Source: Jidongwangia harbinensis (lineage in GTDB: Bacteria > Actinomycetota > Actinomycetes > Mycobacteriales > Micromonosporaceae). From it: a stretch of DNA of 64,000 bases. Positions 17,996 to 26,668 of this stretch are shown here, piece by piece. The number at the start of each line of letters is the position of its first letter. Within the stretch, counting starts at the first letter, position 1. The notes below the pieces were generated by a model. The model worked only from the letters and a program-made list of their open reading frames with translations, was not told the DNA's origin and searched no databases. The stretch is taken from assembly GCF_020216025.1 (NCBI RefSeq), contig NZ_JAIWNC010000025.1, positions 111,781 through 175,780 on the forward strand. Direction: 5' to 3'. The position numbers and the translations under genes are program-made.

Positions 17996-18748
17996 TCAGC
18001 CACGGTCGCGGCCGGAACGGGTGGGCAGCCTCGGTGGTCCCTCCCAGCCGGGCCGGGACCTGCGCAGCCCCGGTCGCGGGTCCCGGCTGCGGTAGGGCAC
18101 GTACGGCCGGGTCAGGTAGCCCACCGGCGCGCTGAAGGCGTGCACCAGGCGGGTGAAGGGCCAGAACGCGAAGAGCGCGAAGGCGGCGATGATGTGGATC
18201 TGAAAGCCGAGCGGGACGCCGGCCATGATCTCGGGGTCCGGGCTGAGGTAGAACAGCGACCGGAACCAGGGCGAGATGGTCTCCCGGTAGTCGTAGCCGT
18301 CGCCGGAGACGTTGGCCCGCAGGGTGGACCACAGACCCAGGACGATCACCGAGGCGAGGACCAGGTACATGGCCTTGTCGTTCTTGGTGGTGGCCGCGAA
18401 CACCGGTCCGGTCAGGCGGCGGCGGGCGATCAGGATGGCCATGCCGATCAGCGTGCAGAACCCGGCGACGGTGCCGACGAACACGGCCGTCAGGTGATAG
18501 GCGTGCTCGGTGATCCCGACCGCCTCGGTCCACGCCTTCGGGACGATCAGCCCGCCGATGTGTCCGATCAGGACCATCAGGACGCCGAAGTGGAACATCG
18601 GGCTGCCCCAGCGCAGCACGGCGCTCTCGTACAGCTGCGACGAGCGCGTGGTCCAGCCGAACTTGTCGTAGCGGTACCGCCAGATCAGCCCGCCGACCAG
18701 GATGGCGATGCACAGGTAGGGGAAGACGACCCAGAGCAGGACGTTCAT
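17996..18748 (-). CDS. narI: Respiratory nitrate reductase gamma subunit (cytochrome b)
   Basis: A 250-residue membrane subunit that oxidises quinol and passes electrons through two b haems to NarH. Five hydrophobic helices are visible (LLWVVFPYLCIAILVGGLIW; FHFGVLMVLIGHIGGL; LTAVFVGTVAGFCTLIGMAI; AMYLVLASVIVLGLWSTL; HIIAAFALFAFWPFTRL). They carry the expected His residues in FHFGVLMVLIGH, EHAYHL and QIHIIAAF. The C-terminal tail is Arg/Pro-rich. The start codon overlaps the narJ stop (ATGA), showing translational coupling. Confidence 0.95.
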   Translation of the reverse strand: MNVLLWVVFPYLCIAILVGGLIWRYRYDKFGWTTRSSQLYESAVLRWGSPMFHFGVLMVLIGHIGGLIVPKAWTEAVGITEHAYHLTAVFVGTVAGFCTLIGMAILIARRRLTGPVFAATTKNDKAMYLVLASVIVLGLWSTLRANVSGDGYDYRETISPWFRSLFYLSPDPEIMAGVPLGFQIHIIAAFALFAFWPFTRLVHAFSAPVGYLTRPYVPYRSRDPRPGLRRSRPGWEGPPRLPTRSGRDRG

Positions 18749-19365
18749 CGCCGGCCTCCGGTGGTGTCGACCAGCCCGAACGGTTCCAGGCCGACCTGCT
18801 CGACCGGTGGACCGGTCCGGGCCAGCCGCAGGGCGGCCGCGATGTCGCCGGGCTCGGCGGGTGGCAGCATCGCGGTCACCGCGTCCAGCACGTTGCGGTA
18901 CACCGAGCTCTGCGCCTCCAGCGCCCGGGAGAGCAGCTCCAGCCCGACCCGGTTCTCCCGCAGCAGCCGCCAGCCGCCGTCGTCGAGCGCGGCCAGGTCC
19001 AGCACCGCCGGCAGGTAGTCCGGCAGTTCGCCGTCGACCACCCGCACCCCGGCGTCCCGGTACGCCCCGGCGAACAGCACCAGCGCCTCCCCGCGCCGCC
19101 GGGTGTCGCCGGCGGTGTAGTAGGTCAGGTGCAGGCAGCAGCGGCGGCGGAAGTCGAACAGCTCGACGTAGCTCGCGGCCAGCGAGGTCGGGTCGTGCTT
19201 CGCCCGGTACCCGGCCACTTCCCGCAGCGGCTCGGCCACCGGTGCCGGCAACTCGCCGAGCGCCGCGGTCAGGGTCGGCAGCACGGAGAGCGCCGCCGCG
19301 TCCGGATAACGCAGCAGCAGCGAGGCCGCGCGGGCCGCGACCGGCCGCCAGGTCGGCGTGCTCAC
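18745..19365 (-). CDS. narJ: Nitrate reductase molybdenum-cofactor assembly chaperone
   Basis: A 206-residue NarJ/TorD-family chaperone that holds apo-NarGH during Mo-cofactor insertion. The all-helical fold is consistent with the sequence, and the family core is seen as YVELFDFRRRCCLHLTYYTAGDTRRRG (the D-x-R-R-R...L-T-Y...D-T-R motif). The GTG at 19365 overlaps the narH stop by 4 bases, and narI overlaps its 3' end in turn, the canonical narGHJI order. It has no membrane or export signal. Confidence 0.94.
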   Translation of the reverse strand: MSTPTWRPVAARAASLLLRYPDAAALSVLPTLTAALGELPAPVAEPLREVAGYRAKHDPTSLAASYVELFDFRRRCCLHLTYYTAGDTRRRGEALVLFAGAYRDAGVRVVDGELPDYLPAVLDLAALDDGGWRLLRENRVGLELLSRALEAQSSVYRNVLDAVTAMLPPAEPGDIAAALRLARTGPPVEQVGLEPFGLVDTTGGRR

Positions 19366-20999
19366 GAGTTCGCTCCGTCCTTCTTGGGCGGGAACAGTCC
19401 CTCGGGGCGGCCCTTGCCGTCCCAGTTGAGGAGATTGACCCGGGCCTCTTTGTCGTCGGGTGCGGCGACCGAGTCCGCGGTCTGCCGGTCGCGCAGCATG
19501 TGCAGGTTCTCGATCGAGATCGGGGTGGGCGCGCCCGAGGACTCCCCGAACGGGCCGCCTTCCAGGCTGCAATCGGTGGCGAGTTGTTCGAGGTGATGGG
19601 CGTCCTCGGCGTGGGCGGCCGGGATCACGTAGCGCTCCTCGTACTTGGCGATGGCCAGCAACCGGAACATGTCGTCCATCTGCTCGCCGGTCATGCCGAC
19701 CGCGGCGGCGATCGACTCGTCGCGGTCCTCGCCGAGGTTGATCCGGCGCTGGTACGCGCGCATCGCGGCGAGCCGTCGCAGCACCGCGGTCACCGGTGCG
19801 GGGTCGCCGGCGGTGAACAGCCCGGCCAGGTAGTCGACCGGGATCCGCAGAGCCTCCACCGCACCGAACAGGTTGCCCACGTCCTCGCCGTCATGGCCGG
19901 TGTCGCGCAGGATGTCGACCACCGGTGACAGCGGCGGGATGTACCAGACCATCGGCATGGTGCGGTACTCCGGGTGCAGCGGGAGCGCCACCTCGTACTT
20001 CATGATCAGGTCCCAGATCGGCGACCGCTGCGCCGCGGCGATCCAGTCCTCCGGGATGTCCGCGGCCCGGGCGGCGGCGATCACCGCCGGGTCGTGCGGG
20101 TCGAGGAAGACCGACTTCTGCGCCTCGAACAGGGCGTGTTCGTCCTTGACCGCCGCGGCCCGGCCGACGGCATCGGCGTCGTAGAGCACCAGCCCGAGGT
20201 AGCGCAGCCGACCCACGCAGGTCTCCGAGCAGATGGTGGGCTGCCCGATCTCGATGCGCGGGAAGCAGAACGTGCACTTCTCGGCCTTGCCGGTGCGGTG
20301 GTTGAAGTACACCTTCTTGTACGGGCAGCCGGTCACGCACATCCGCCAGCCACGACAGCGGTCCTGGTCGACCAGCACGATGCCGTCCTCGGCCCGCTTG
20401 TAGATGGCTCCGGACGGGCAGGACGCGGCGCAGGACGGGTTGAGGCAGTGCTCGCAGATGCGTGGCAGGAAGAACAGGAACGCCTTCTCGTACTCCTGGC
20501 GCACCTGTTCGGACAGTTGCCGCAGCACCGGGTCGCCGGCCGCGATCTCGTTGCCCCCGGCCAGTGAGTCGTCCCAGTTCGCCGACCAGGTCACCTTCGT
20601 GTCCTCGCCAGTCAGCAGGGACTTGGGCCGGGCCACCGGGGTGTCGTCGCCGGCCGGCGCGGTGAGCAGGTGCTCGTAGTCGTACGTCCAGGGCTCGTAG
20701 TAGTCCTGCATGGCCGGCAGCTTCGGGTTGGCGAAGATGCTGAGGAGCTTCTTCAGCCGGCCGCCGGCCTTCGGCTTCAGCCGTCCGGTCCGGGTCCGGG
20801 TCCACCCGCCCTGCCACTTCTCCTGATCCTGGTACGTCCGCGGATAACCCTGCCCGGGGCGCGACTCGACGTTGTTGAACCACACGTACTCCACGCCGGA
20901 GCGGTTGGTCCACGCCTGCTTGCACGTCACCGAGCAGGTGTGGCAGCCGATGCACTTGTCGAGGTTCATCACCATCGACATCTGGGCCATCACGCGCAT
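19362..20999 (-). CDS. narH: Respiratory nitrate reductase beta subunit (Fe-S)
   Basis: A 545-residue electron-transfer subunit. Four cysteine clusters are visible in the expected order: CIGCHTCSVTCKQAW near the N terminus, CEHCLNPSCAASCPSGA, CRGWRMCVTGCPYKK and KCTFCFPRIEIG...CSETCVG. The Trp in place of a Cys in CRGWRMC is the family feature that gives a [3Fe-4S] cluster alongside three [4Fe-4S]. The ATG overlaps the narG stop by one base, and its 3' end overlaps narJ. The protein should sit at the cytoplasmic face of the membrane with NarG and NarI. Confidence 0.96.
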   Translation of the reverse strand: MRVMAQMSMVMNLDKCIGCHTCSVTCKQAWTNRSGVEYVWFNNVESRPGQGYPRTYQDQEKWQGGWTRTRTGRLKPKAGGRLKKLLSIFANPKLPAMQDYYEPWTYDYEHLLTAPAGDDTPVARPKSLLTGEDTKVTWSANWDDSLAGGNEIAAGDPVLRQLSEQVRQEYEKAFLFFLPRICEHCLNPSCAASCPSGAIYKRAEDGIVLVDQDRCRGWRMCVTGCPYKKVYFNHRTGKAEKCTFCFPRIEIGQPTICSETCVGRLRYLGLVLYDADAVGRAAAVKDEHALFEAQKSVFLDPHDPAVIAAARAADIPEDWIAAAQRSPIWDLIMKYEVALPLHPEYRTMPMVWYIPPLSPVVDILRDTGHDGEDVGNLFGAVEALRIPVDYLAGLFTAGDPAPVTAVLRRLAAMRAYQRRINLGEDRDESIAAAVGMTGEQMDDMFRLLAIAKYEERYVIPAAHAEDAHHLEQLATDCSLEGGPFGESSGAPTPISIENLHMLRDRQTADSVAAPDDKEARVNLLNWDGKGRPEGLFPPKKDGANS

Positions 21000-23900
21000 C
21001 AGTACTCGACCTCCTGCGATCGGCGGCGGATCACGGTGACCTCGTCGCGCTGGTTACCGGTCGGGCCGAGGTAGTTGAACGCGAACGACAGCTGGGCGTA
21101 CCCGCCGATCAGGTGGCTGGGCTTGAGGAGCAGCCGGGTCAGCGAGTTGTGGATGCCGCCGCGCCGGCCGTTGGTCTCCGACTTCGGCACGTCGATCACC
21201 CGTTCCTGGGCGTGGTACAGGTAGACCGTGCCCGCGGGCATCTTGTGCGTCACGACGGCCCGGCACACCACCACGCCGTTGCGGTTGACCGCCTCGATCC
21301 ATTCGTTGTCGGTCACCCCGATCGTGGCGGCGTCCTTCTCGCTCATCCACATCGTCGGTCCGCCGCGGGACAGCGTCAGCATGATCAGGTTGTCCTGGTA
21401 CTCGGAGTGGATGGACCACTTCGAGTGCGGGGTCAAATAGCGCACCGTCAGTTCCAGCTCGCCCTTGGCGCCGAGCCGCGGCTCGCCGAACAGCTTGTGC
21501 ATGTCCAGCGGTGGCCGGAACACCGGCAGTTCTTCGCCCAGTTCCTGGATCCAGTCGTGGTCGAGATAGAAGTGCTGCCGCCCGGTCAGGGTGTGCCAGG
21601 GCTTGAGCCGTTCGGTGTTGATGGTGAACGGCGAGTACCGCCGGCCGCCGTGCTCGCTGCCGGACCACTCCGGGCTGGTGATCACCGGCACCGGGCGCGC
21701 CTGACAGTCGGCGAACCGGATCTGCTTGCCCTCGTGCTCGGCGGACAGGTCGGCGAGCCGTTGCCCGGTGCGCCGCTCCAGGAACTCGAAGCCCGCGGTG
21801 GCGACCCGGCCGTTGGTGGTGCCGGAGAGCGCCAGGATCGCCTCGCAGGCCCGGATGTCGGTGTCCAGTCGGGGCCGGCCGTCGGCGACGCCGCCACGTA
21901 CCGTGCCGTTGATCTTCTTGAGGAACTCGACCTCCGGGTTGACGTCGACGGTGACCGCCTTGGTGGTGGTGCCGAGCCGGTCGAGCAGTGGTCCCAGCGA
22001 CGCCAGCTTCGCGGCGACGGCGCCGTAGTCGCGTTCGACCACGACGAACTTCGGCATGGTCCGGCCCGGCACCGCCGGGACCTCGCCGGTCCGCCAGTCG
22101 CGGACCACCCCGCCGGGGGTCGCCATCGCGTCCGGGGTGTCGTGCAGCAGCGGCGCCGCGACCAGATCCCGGCGGACGCCGAGGCGCGGGCCGGCCAGCT
22201 CGGAGAAGACCTTCGCGATGCCGTGGAACGCGTCGAAGTCGGTGCGGGTCTGCCACGGCGGGCTGATCGCCGGGGTGAACGCGTGGATGAACGGATGCAT
22301 GTCCGTGGTGTTCAGGTCGTGCTTCTCGTACCAGGTCGCGGCGGGCAGGACCACGTCGGAGAACAGCGTGGTGGAGGTCATCCGGAAGTCCAGCGACAGC
22401 AGCAGGTCCAGCTTGCCCTCGGGTGCCTCGTCGTGCCACACCACGTCCCGCGGGCGTTTCTCCGGCGGCGCCTCGGCCGCGCGCAGCGACGCGTCGGTGC
22501 CGAGCAGGTGCCGCAGGAAGTACTCGTTGCCCTTCGCCGAGGAGCCGAGCAGGTTCGCCCGCCACACCGTGAGCACCCGGGGCCAGTTCTGCTCCGCGTC
22601 CGGGTCGGTGCAGGCGAACCCGAGCCGCCCGTCGGCCAGTTCCCGCGCCACGTGCCCGGCCGGATCGTCCGGGGCGGCGGCGAGCGCCTCGTCGGCCACG
22701 TCCAGCGGGTTGCGGTCGAACGTCGGCATCGACGGCATCCACCCCAGCCGGGCGGACTTGGCCAGCAGGTCGGCGGTGTGCCGGCCGGTGAACTCGCCCT
22801 TGGCCAGCGGCGAGGCCAGCACGTCCGCGCCGTACTGGTCGTAGCGCCACTGGTCGGTGTGGGTGTACCAGAAGGCGGTGCCGATCATCTGCCGCGGCGG
22901 CCGGGACCAGTCCAGCCCGAACGCCAGGTGCGCCCAGCCGGTCACCGGGCGGCACTTCTCCTGCCCGACGTAGTGCGCCCAGCCGCCGCCGTTCACACCC
23001 TGGCAGCCGGTCAGCGTGGTGAGCGTGAGCATGGCCCGGTAGGTGGTGTCGGAGTGGAACCAGTGGTTCGTACCGGCCCCCATCAGGATCATCGACCGGC
23101 CGCCGGACCGGTCGGCGTTGTCGGCGAACTCCCGGCCGATCCGCGCCACCGCCGCCGCGGGTACGCCGGTGATCGGCTCCTGCCAGGCCGGCGTGTACGG
23201 CACCGCGGCGTCGTCGTAGCCGGTCGGCCAGGTGCCGGGCAGCCCCGGCCGGGCGACGCCGTACTGGGCGAGCATCAGGTCGAGGACCGTGGTGACCAGC
23301 GTGGTGCCGACCCGTGCGGTGGGCACCCCGCGAAGCATCAGCTCGGGATTGTCGTTGTCGAAGCGGGGCAGCGAGATCGGGACCCCGTCGCCGCCGGCGC
23401 AGCTGAGCCGGGGCACGATGTCGCCGAGGTCGAGGTTCCACCTGCCGACGCCGGCCGGGCCGAACCGGTCGCCGAGCGAGCCGTTGGGCACCGCCGGCGC
23501 GTCGGTGGCGCTGTCCCACAGCACCGGCCGGAAGGCGGCCTCGGCGTCCGTGGCACCCAGGTCGGCGGAGGTGACGAACTTGCCCGGCCGGTATCCGCCG
23601 CCCTCGACCGGCTCCAGCGCCACCAGGTACGGCAGATCCGTGTAGCGCGACACGTAGTCGGCGAACCGGGGCGTCGTCCGGTCGACGAAGAACTCCTTGA
23701 GAATCACGTGGCCCATCGCCATCGCCAGGGCGCCGTCGGTGCCCGGCTGCGCGGGCAGCCACTCGTCGGCGAACTTGACGTTGTCGGCGTAGTCCGGCGA
23801 CACCACCACGACCTTCTGGCCGCGGTACCGGGCCTCGGCCATCCAGTGCGCGTCCGGGGTCCGGGTGACCGGGACGTTGGAGCCCCACATCACCAGGTAG

Positions 23901-24667
23901 GAGGCGTCCCACCAGTCGCCCGACTCGGGCACGTCGGTCTGGTCGCCGAACATCTGTGGCGAGGCGACCGGCAGGTCGGCGTACCAGTCGTAGAACGACA
24001 GCATCGACGCGCCGATCAGCGACAGGAACCGGGCGCCGGTGGCGTGCGAGACCATCGACATCGCCGGGATCGGCGAGAAACCGGCGACCCGGTCCGGGCC
24101 GTGCGTGCCGATCGTGTGCACGTGCGCGGCGGCGACGATCTCCTGTGCCTCGTCCCAGGTGACCCGCACCAGCCCGCCCTTGCCCCGGGCCTGCTGGTAG
24201 CGGCGCCGGCGCACCGGGTCGGCCTGGATGTCGGCCCACGCGGCGACCGGGTCACCGCCCAGGCGCGCCTTGGCCTCCCGGTACATCTCCACCAGCACGC
24301 CCCGGGCGTACGGGTACCGCACCCGGGTCGGCGAGTAGGTGTACCAGGAGAACGCGGCGCCCCGGGGACAGCCGCGGGGCTCGTACTCCGGGCGGTCCGC
24401 GCCGACCGACGGGTAGTCGGTCTGCTGCTGTTCCCAGGTGATGATGCCGTCCTTGACGTACACCTTCCACGAGCACGACCCGGTGCAGTTCACCCCGTGG
24501 GTCGACCGCACCACCTTGTCGTACGACCACCGGTCGCGGTAGAAGCTGTCCGCCTCCCGCCCGCCGATCTGGTGCAGGGTGCGGCCGTCGCCGGACACCT
24601 CCGCCCGGCGCACCAGCCCGCCGACCGCCAGTAGGGCCCGTCCCGCGCTCTCGGTCGCGCTCGCCAT
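20999..24667 (-). CDS. narG: Respiratory nitrate reductase alpha subunit (Mo-bisMGD catalytic)
   Basis: Catalytic subunit of about 1222 residues that reduces nitrate to nitrite with Mo-bis-MGD. The FS0 cluster motif is visible as THGVNCTGSCSWKVYVKDG (His/Cys ligands) with a later Cys in RGCPRGAAFSW. NarG signatures such as TQTDYP-like QQQTDYPSVG, YWDASYL-like WWDASYLVMWGSNVP and KDAATIGVTDNEWIE follow. There is no Tat signal, so it is a cytoplasm-facing Nar enzyme. The ATG at 24667 is preferred because CGAGG lies a few bases upstream; an in-frame ATG at 24682 would add MKRGQ. Operon order is narG-H-J-I-K. Its promoter must lie in the 140 bp before it, unless it is read from the RiPP operon. 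Confidence 0.95.
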   Translation of the reverse strand: MASATESAGRALLAVGGLVRRAEVSGDGRTLHQIGGREADSFYRDRWSYDKVVRSTHGVNCTGSCSWKVYVKDGIITWEQQQTDYPSVGADRPEYEPRGCPRGAAFSWYTYSPTRVRYPYARGVLVEMYREAKARLGGDPVAAWADIQADPVRRRRYQQARGKGGLVRVTWDEAQEIVAAAHVHTIGTHGPDRVAGFSPIPAMSMVSHATGARFLSLIGASMLSFYDWYADLPVASPQMFGDQTDVPESGDWWDASYLVMWGSNVPVTRTPDAHWMAEARYRGQKVVVVSPDYADNVKFADEWLPAQPGTDGALAMAMGHVILKEFFVDRTTPRFADYVSRYTDLPYLVALEPVEGGGYRPGKFVTSADLGATDAEAAFRPVLWDSATDAPAVPNGSLGDRFGPAGVGRWNLDLGDIVPRLSCAGGDGVPISLPRFDNDNPELMLRGVPTARVGTTLVTTVLDLMLAQYGVARPGLPGTWPTGYDDAAVPYTPAWQEPITGVPAAAVARIGREFADNADRSGGRSMILMGAGTNHWFHSDTTYRAMLTLTTLTGCQGVNGGGWAHYVGQEKCRPVTGWAHLAFGLDWSRPPRQMIGTAFWYTHTDQWRYDQYGADVLASPLAKGEFTGRHTADLLAKSARLGWMPSMPTFDRNPLDVADEALAAAPDDPAGHVARELADGRLGFACTDPDAEQNWPRVLTVWRANLLGSSAKGNEYFLRHLLGTDASLRAAEAPPEKRPRDVVWHDEAPEGKLDLLLSLDFRMTSTTLFSDVVLPAATWYEKHDLNTTDMHPFIHAFTPAISPPWQTRTDFDAFHGIAKVFSELAGPRLGVRRDLVAAPLLHDTPDAMATPGGVVRDWRTGEVPAVPGRTMPKFVVVERDYGAVAAKLASLGPLLDRLGTTTKAVTVDVNPEVEFLKKINGTVRGGVADGRPRLDTDIRACEAILALSGTTNGRVATAGFEFLERRTGQRLADLSAEHEGKQIRFADCQARPVPVITSPEWSGSEHGGRRYSPFTINTERLKPWHTLTGRQHFYLDHDWIQELGEELPVFRPPLDMHKLFGEPRLGAKGELELTVRYLTPHSKWSIHSEYQDNLIMLTLSRGGPTMWMSEKDAATIGVTDNEWIEAVNRNGVVVCRAVVTHKMPAGTVYLYHAQERVIDVPKSETNGRRGGIHNSLTRLLLKPSHLIGGYAQLSFAFNYLGPTGNQRDEVTVIRRRSQEVEY

Positions 24668-24808
24668 CTGACCTCGTTTCATGGTTAATGACCGTTATCG
24701 CCACCTTGCCGCCGGGCGCGCGTTCACGCAACCGAAACAAGCAGGTGTCCCCACTCCACTACGAAACTGGCCCCGGCGCCTGGGCCGAAGGTCCCGAATC
24801 GACCCGGT

Positions 24809-26668
24809 CTACGGAAAGGGGTGCGGGAAGGGGTTGAGGTCGTCCGAGCGCAGCGGGTCCCGGCGGTACCCGAGCCGCACCGGCAGGTGCAGCAACCGGT
24901 CGAGATCGCCCACCCGGCGGTTGCCATGGCCGAACGCCATCGGCACGGTTCCCGGCACGAGCACCTTCACGCTGTGCAGCCCCACCGCGGTGTGCTCCAG
25001 CGCGGTCTGGTCGACCACCACGACGTCCGGGTAGCGTCCCGCCACGTCGAGCAGATCGTCGCGCAGGGTCGCCGCGGGCCGGTGCCGCTCGGCCGGCGGG
25101 AACGCCTCCGCCATGGCGGCCGGGTCGCCGTCGTGGTCGAGGAAGCCGAAGCGCGGCCAGCTCCGCCGGGCGGCGGCGAGCACCGCGTGATCGTCCATCT
25201 TGTGCACGAGCTCCGGGTGGTCGAACAGTTCGTCGGCACGGCGCGGATCGAATCCGGCCCGGAAGGTGTCCGCGCCGGCCGCCAGTTCCACCAGCCCGGA
25301 GTACAGCGCCCGCTCGGGGTCCAGGTGGGCGCCCGCACCGCACAGCACCTTCGGCTCACCGGCGCGGTCGTCGGGGTCGACCAGCATGAGCCACAGCACC
25401 GGCAGCCGCTCCGGCATGGTGATGTCGAACACCCGCAGTCGCCCGCCGGTGCTGTCTTCCAGCCAGGAGACCAGCATTCGGGTGTCGGTGCGGGAACTGG
25501 TGCGCGGATCCACCCGGCGCGCCGGGCGCCGGGTCAGCCAGGCCGACAGGAAGGCGTCCCGCTCGGCCACCTCGAAGATGCCGTGCAGGATCGCCTCCTC
25601 CAGGGAGCCGCCGATGGCACAGCCGTTCGAGCATTCACCGCCGAATCCGGTCGCGTGGGAGCCGAAGTAGGCCAGCGACTCCGGCACCAGCACCGGGCCG
25701 TCGCGCCGGAACGAATAGGCGTGGACCCACTCCAGCGGCAGGTCGGGGTGGTACCGGACGGCATGCTTGTCCGGCGGGGCGGCAGGCAGGCCCAGGGTCG
25801 ACGGGTCGATCGCCCGGTCTGAGCCCAGGTCGTGGAACGAGGACCGGACGGTGGTCCGCCGCGCCCGGGTCCGCATGCCGCCGAGCCGCTCCAGTGCCTC
25901 GGCGACCGCGACCGCGACGCTCTGCGGGTACCCGAAGGTACGGGCGAAGCCGGAGAACTCGGTGCAGCACACCGGTCCGCACAGCGCCTCGGCCACCACC
26001 ATCGGATCGTGGTGGCGCACGTACACCGAGGCGATCGCCCCGGTCTTCGCGTCCACCAGGGTGCGCAGCAGTTCCGGAGTCTCCGCCGCCAGGTCGCGGG
26101 CCCGGTAGCCGCCCGGTTCCGGCCTGGGCCGTCCATTCAGGACCATCCGGCCGGCCTCGGCGGTGTCGTCCGGCAGCGTGCCGCACACCGGGCAGCACGG
26201 GTCGGGCAGGAAGGTGTGCCGGCTGATCCGCACCGTCGCAACGGTGACGTCCAGCACCGCGCCCGCCGTCCGGGGCGGGTCGCCGTCCCGGACCGCCCGG
26301 ACCTCGTCGCGCACCAGTGCCGCGACGACCTCGCGCACCGGGCCGCCGATCGGCGTGCGGTGCCCGGCGCGCACCGGCCGGCCCGGCTCCCGCTCGTGCG
26401 GCTCACGCACCGCACGGTTCTGCCGTTCCCGGGTCTGCACGCACCGGTCGCAACCCGGTCCGCCGGCGACGAGGGGACCCACCCGGACCCGGTCCGGTGC
26501 GATCGACACCACCAGGCGCCGGCCGCTGCTGTCCGGCGTGGACGGATCGTCATCGTGCCGCACCACCACGTCCAGGGCCGGGCCGTCCCCGGCGGCGACC
26601 ATGTCGGCCAGGGCGGCACGCAACACGCCGGCGAGCGGTCCGTCACCCCGCACCCGCAGCGCGGTCAT
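24809..26668 (-). CDS. YcaO cyclodehydratase of an azol(in)e RiPP pathway
   Basis: A 619-residue YcaO enzyme that uses ATP to activate backbone amides so that Cys/Ser/Thr side chains cyclise to azolines. The YcaO ATP-binding signature is seen at about residues 346-372 (GECSNGCAIGGSLEEAILHG, then EVAERDAF), with the Glu residues that bind Mg-ATP. The C terminus ends in PFPHPFP, matching the proline-rich tail that marks azoline-forming YcaO proteins. The N-terminal 200 residues carry Cys pairs (GCDRC about 72-76; CCPVC about 158-162) that may bind zinc. The ATG overlaps the stop of the E1-like gene (ATGA). It is the last gene of the RiPP operon, ending about 140 bp before narG. Confidence 0.93.
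   Translation of the reverse strand: MTALRVRGDGPLAGVLRAALADMVAAGDGPALDVVVRHDDDPSTPDSSGRRLVVSIAPDRVRVGPLVAGGPGCDRCVQTRERQNRAVREPHEREPGRPVRAGHRTPIGGPVREVVAALVRDEVRAVRDGDPPRTAGAVLDVTVATVRISRHTFLPDPCCPVCGTLPDDTAEAGRMVLNGRPRPEPGGYRARDLAAETPELLRTLVDAKTGAIASVYVRHHDPMVVAEALCGPVCCTEFSGFARTFGYPQSVAVAVAEALERLGGMRTRARRTTVRSSFHDLGSDRAIDPSTLGLPAAPPDKHAVRYHPDLPLEWVHAYSFRRDGPVLVPESLAYFGSHATGFGGECSNGCAIGGSLEEAILHGIFEVAERDAFLSAWLTRRPARRVDPRTSSRTDTRMLVSWLEDSTGGRLRVFDITMPERLPVLWLMLVDPDDRAGEPKVLCGAGAHLDPERALYSGLVELAAGADTFRAGFDPRRADELFDHPELVHKMDDHAVLAAARRSWPRFGFLDHDGDPAAMAEAFPPAERHRPAATLRDDLLDVAGRYPDVVVVDQTALEHTAVGLHSVKVLVPGTVPMAFGHGNRRVGDLDRLLHLPVRLGYRRDPLRSDDLNPFPHPFP

Noticed and set aside
21113..24634. A 1173-residue open frame on the plus strand opposite narG
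   Set aside because: It lies entirely antisense to a well-conserved gene, is Arg/Gly/Val/His-biased with no recognisable domain, and reflects the third-position GC of narG.
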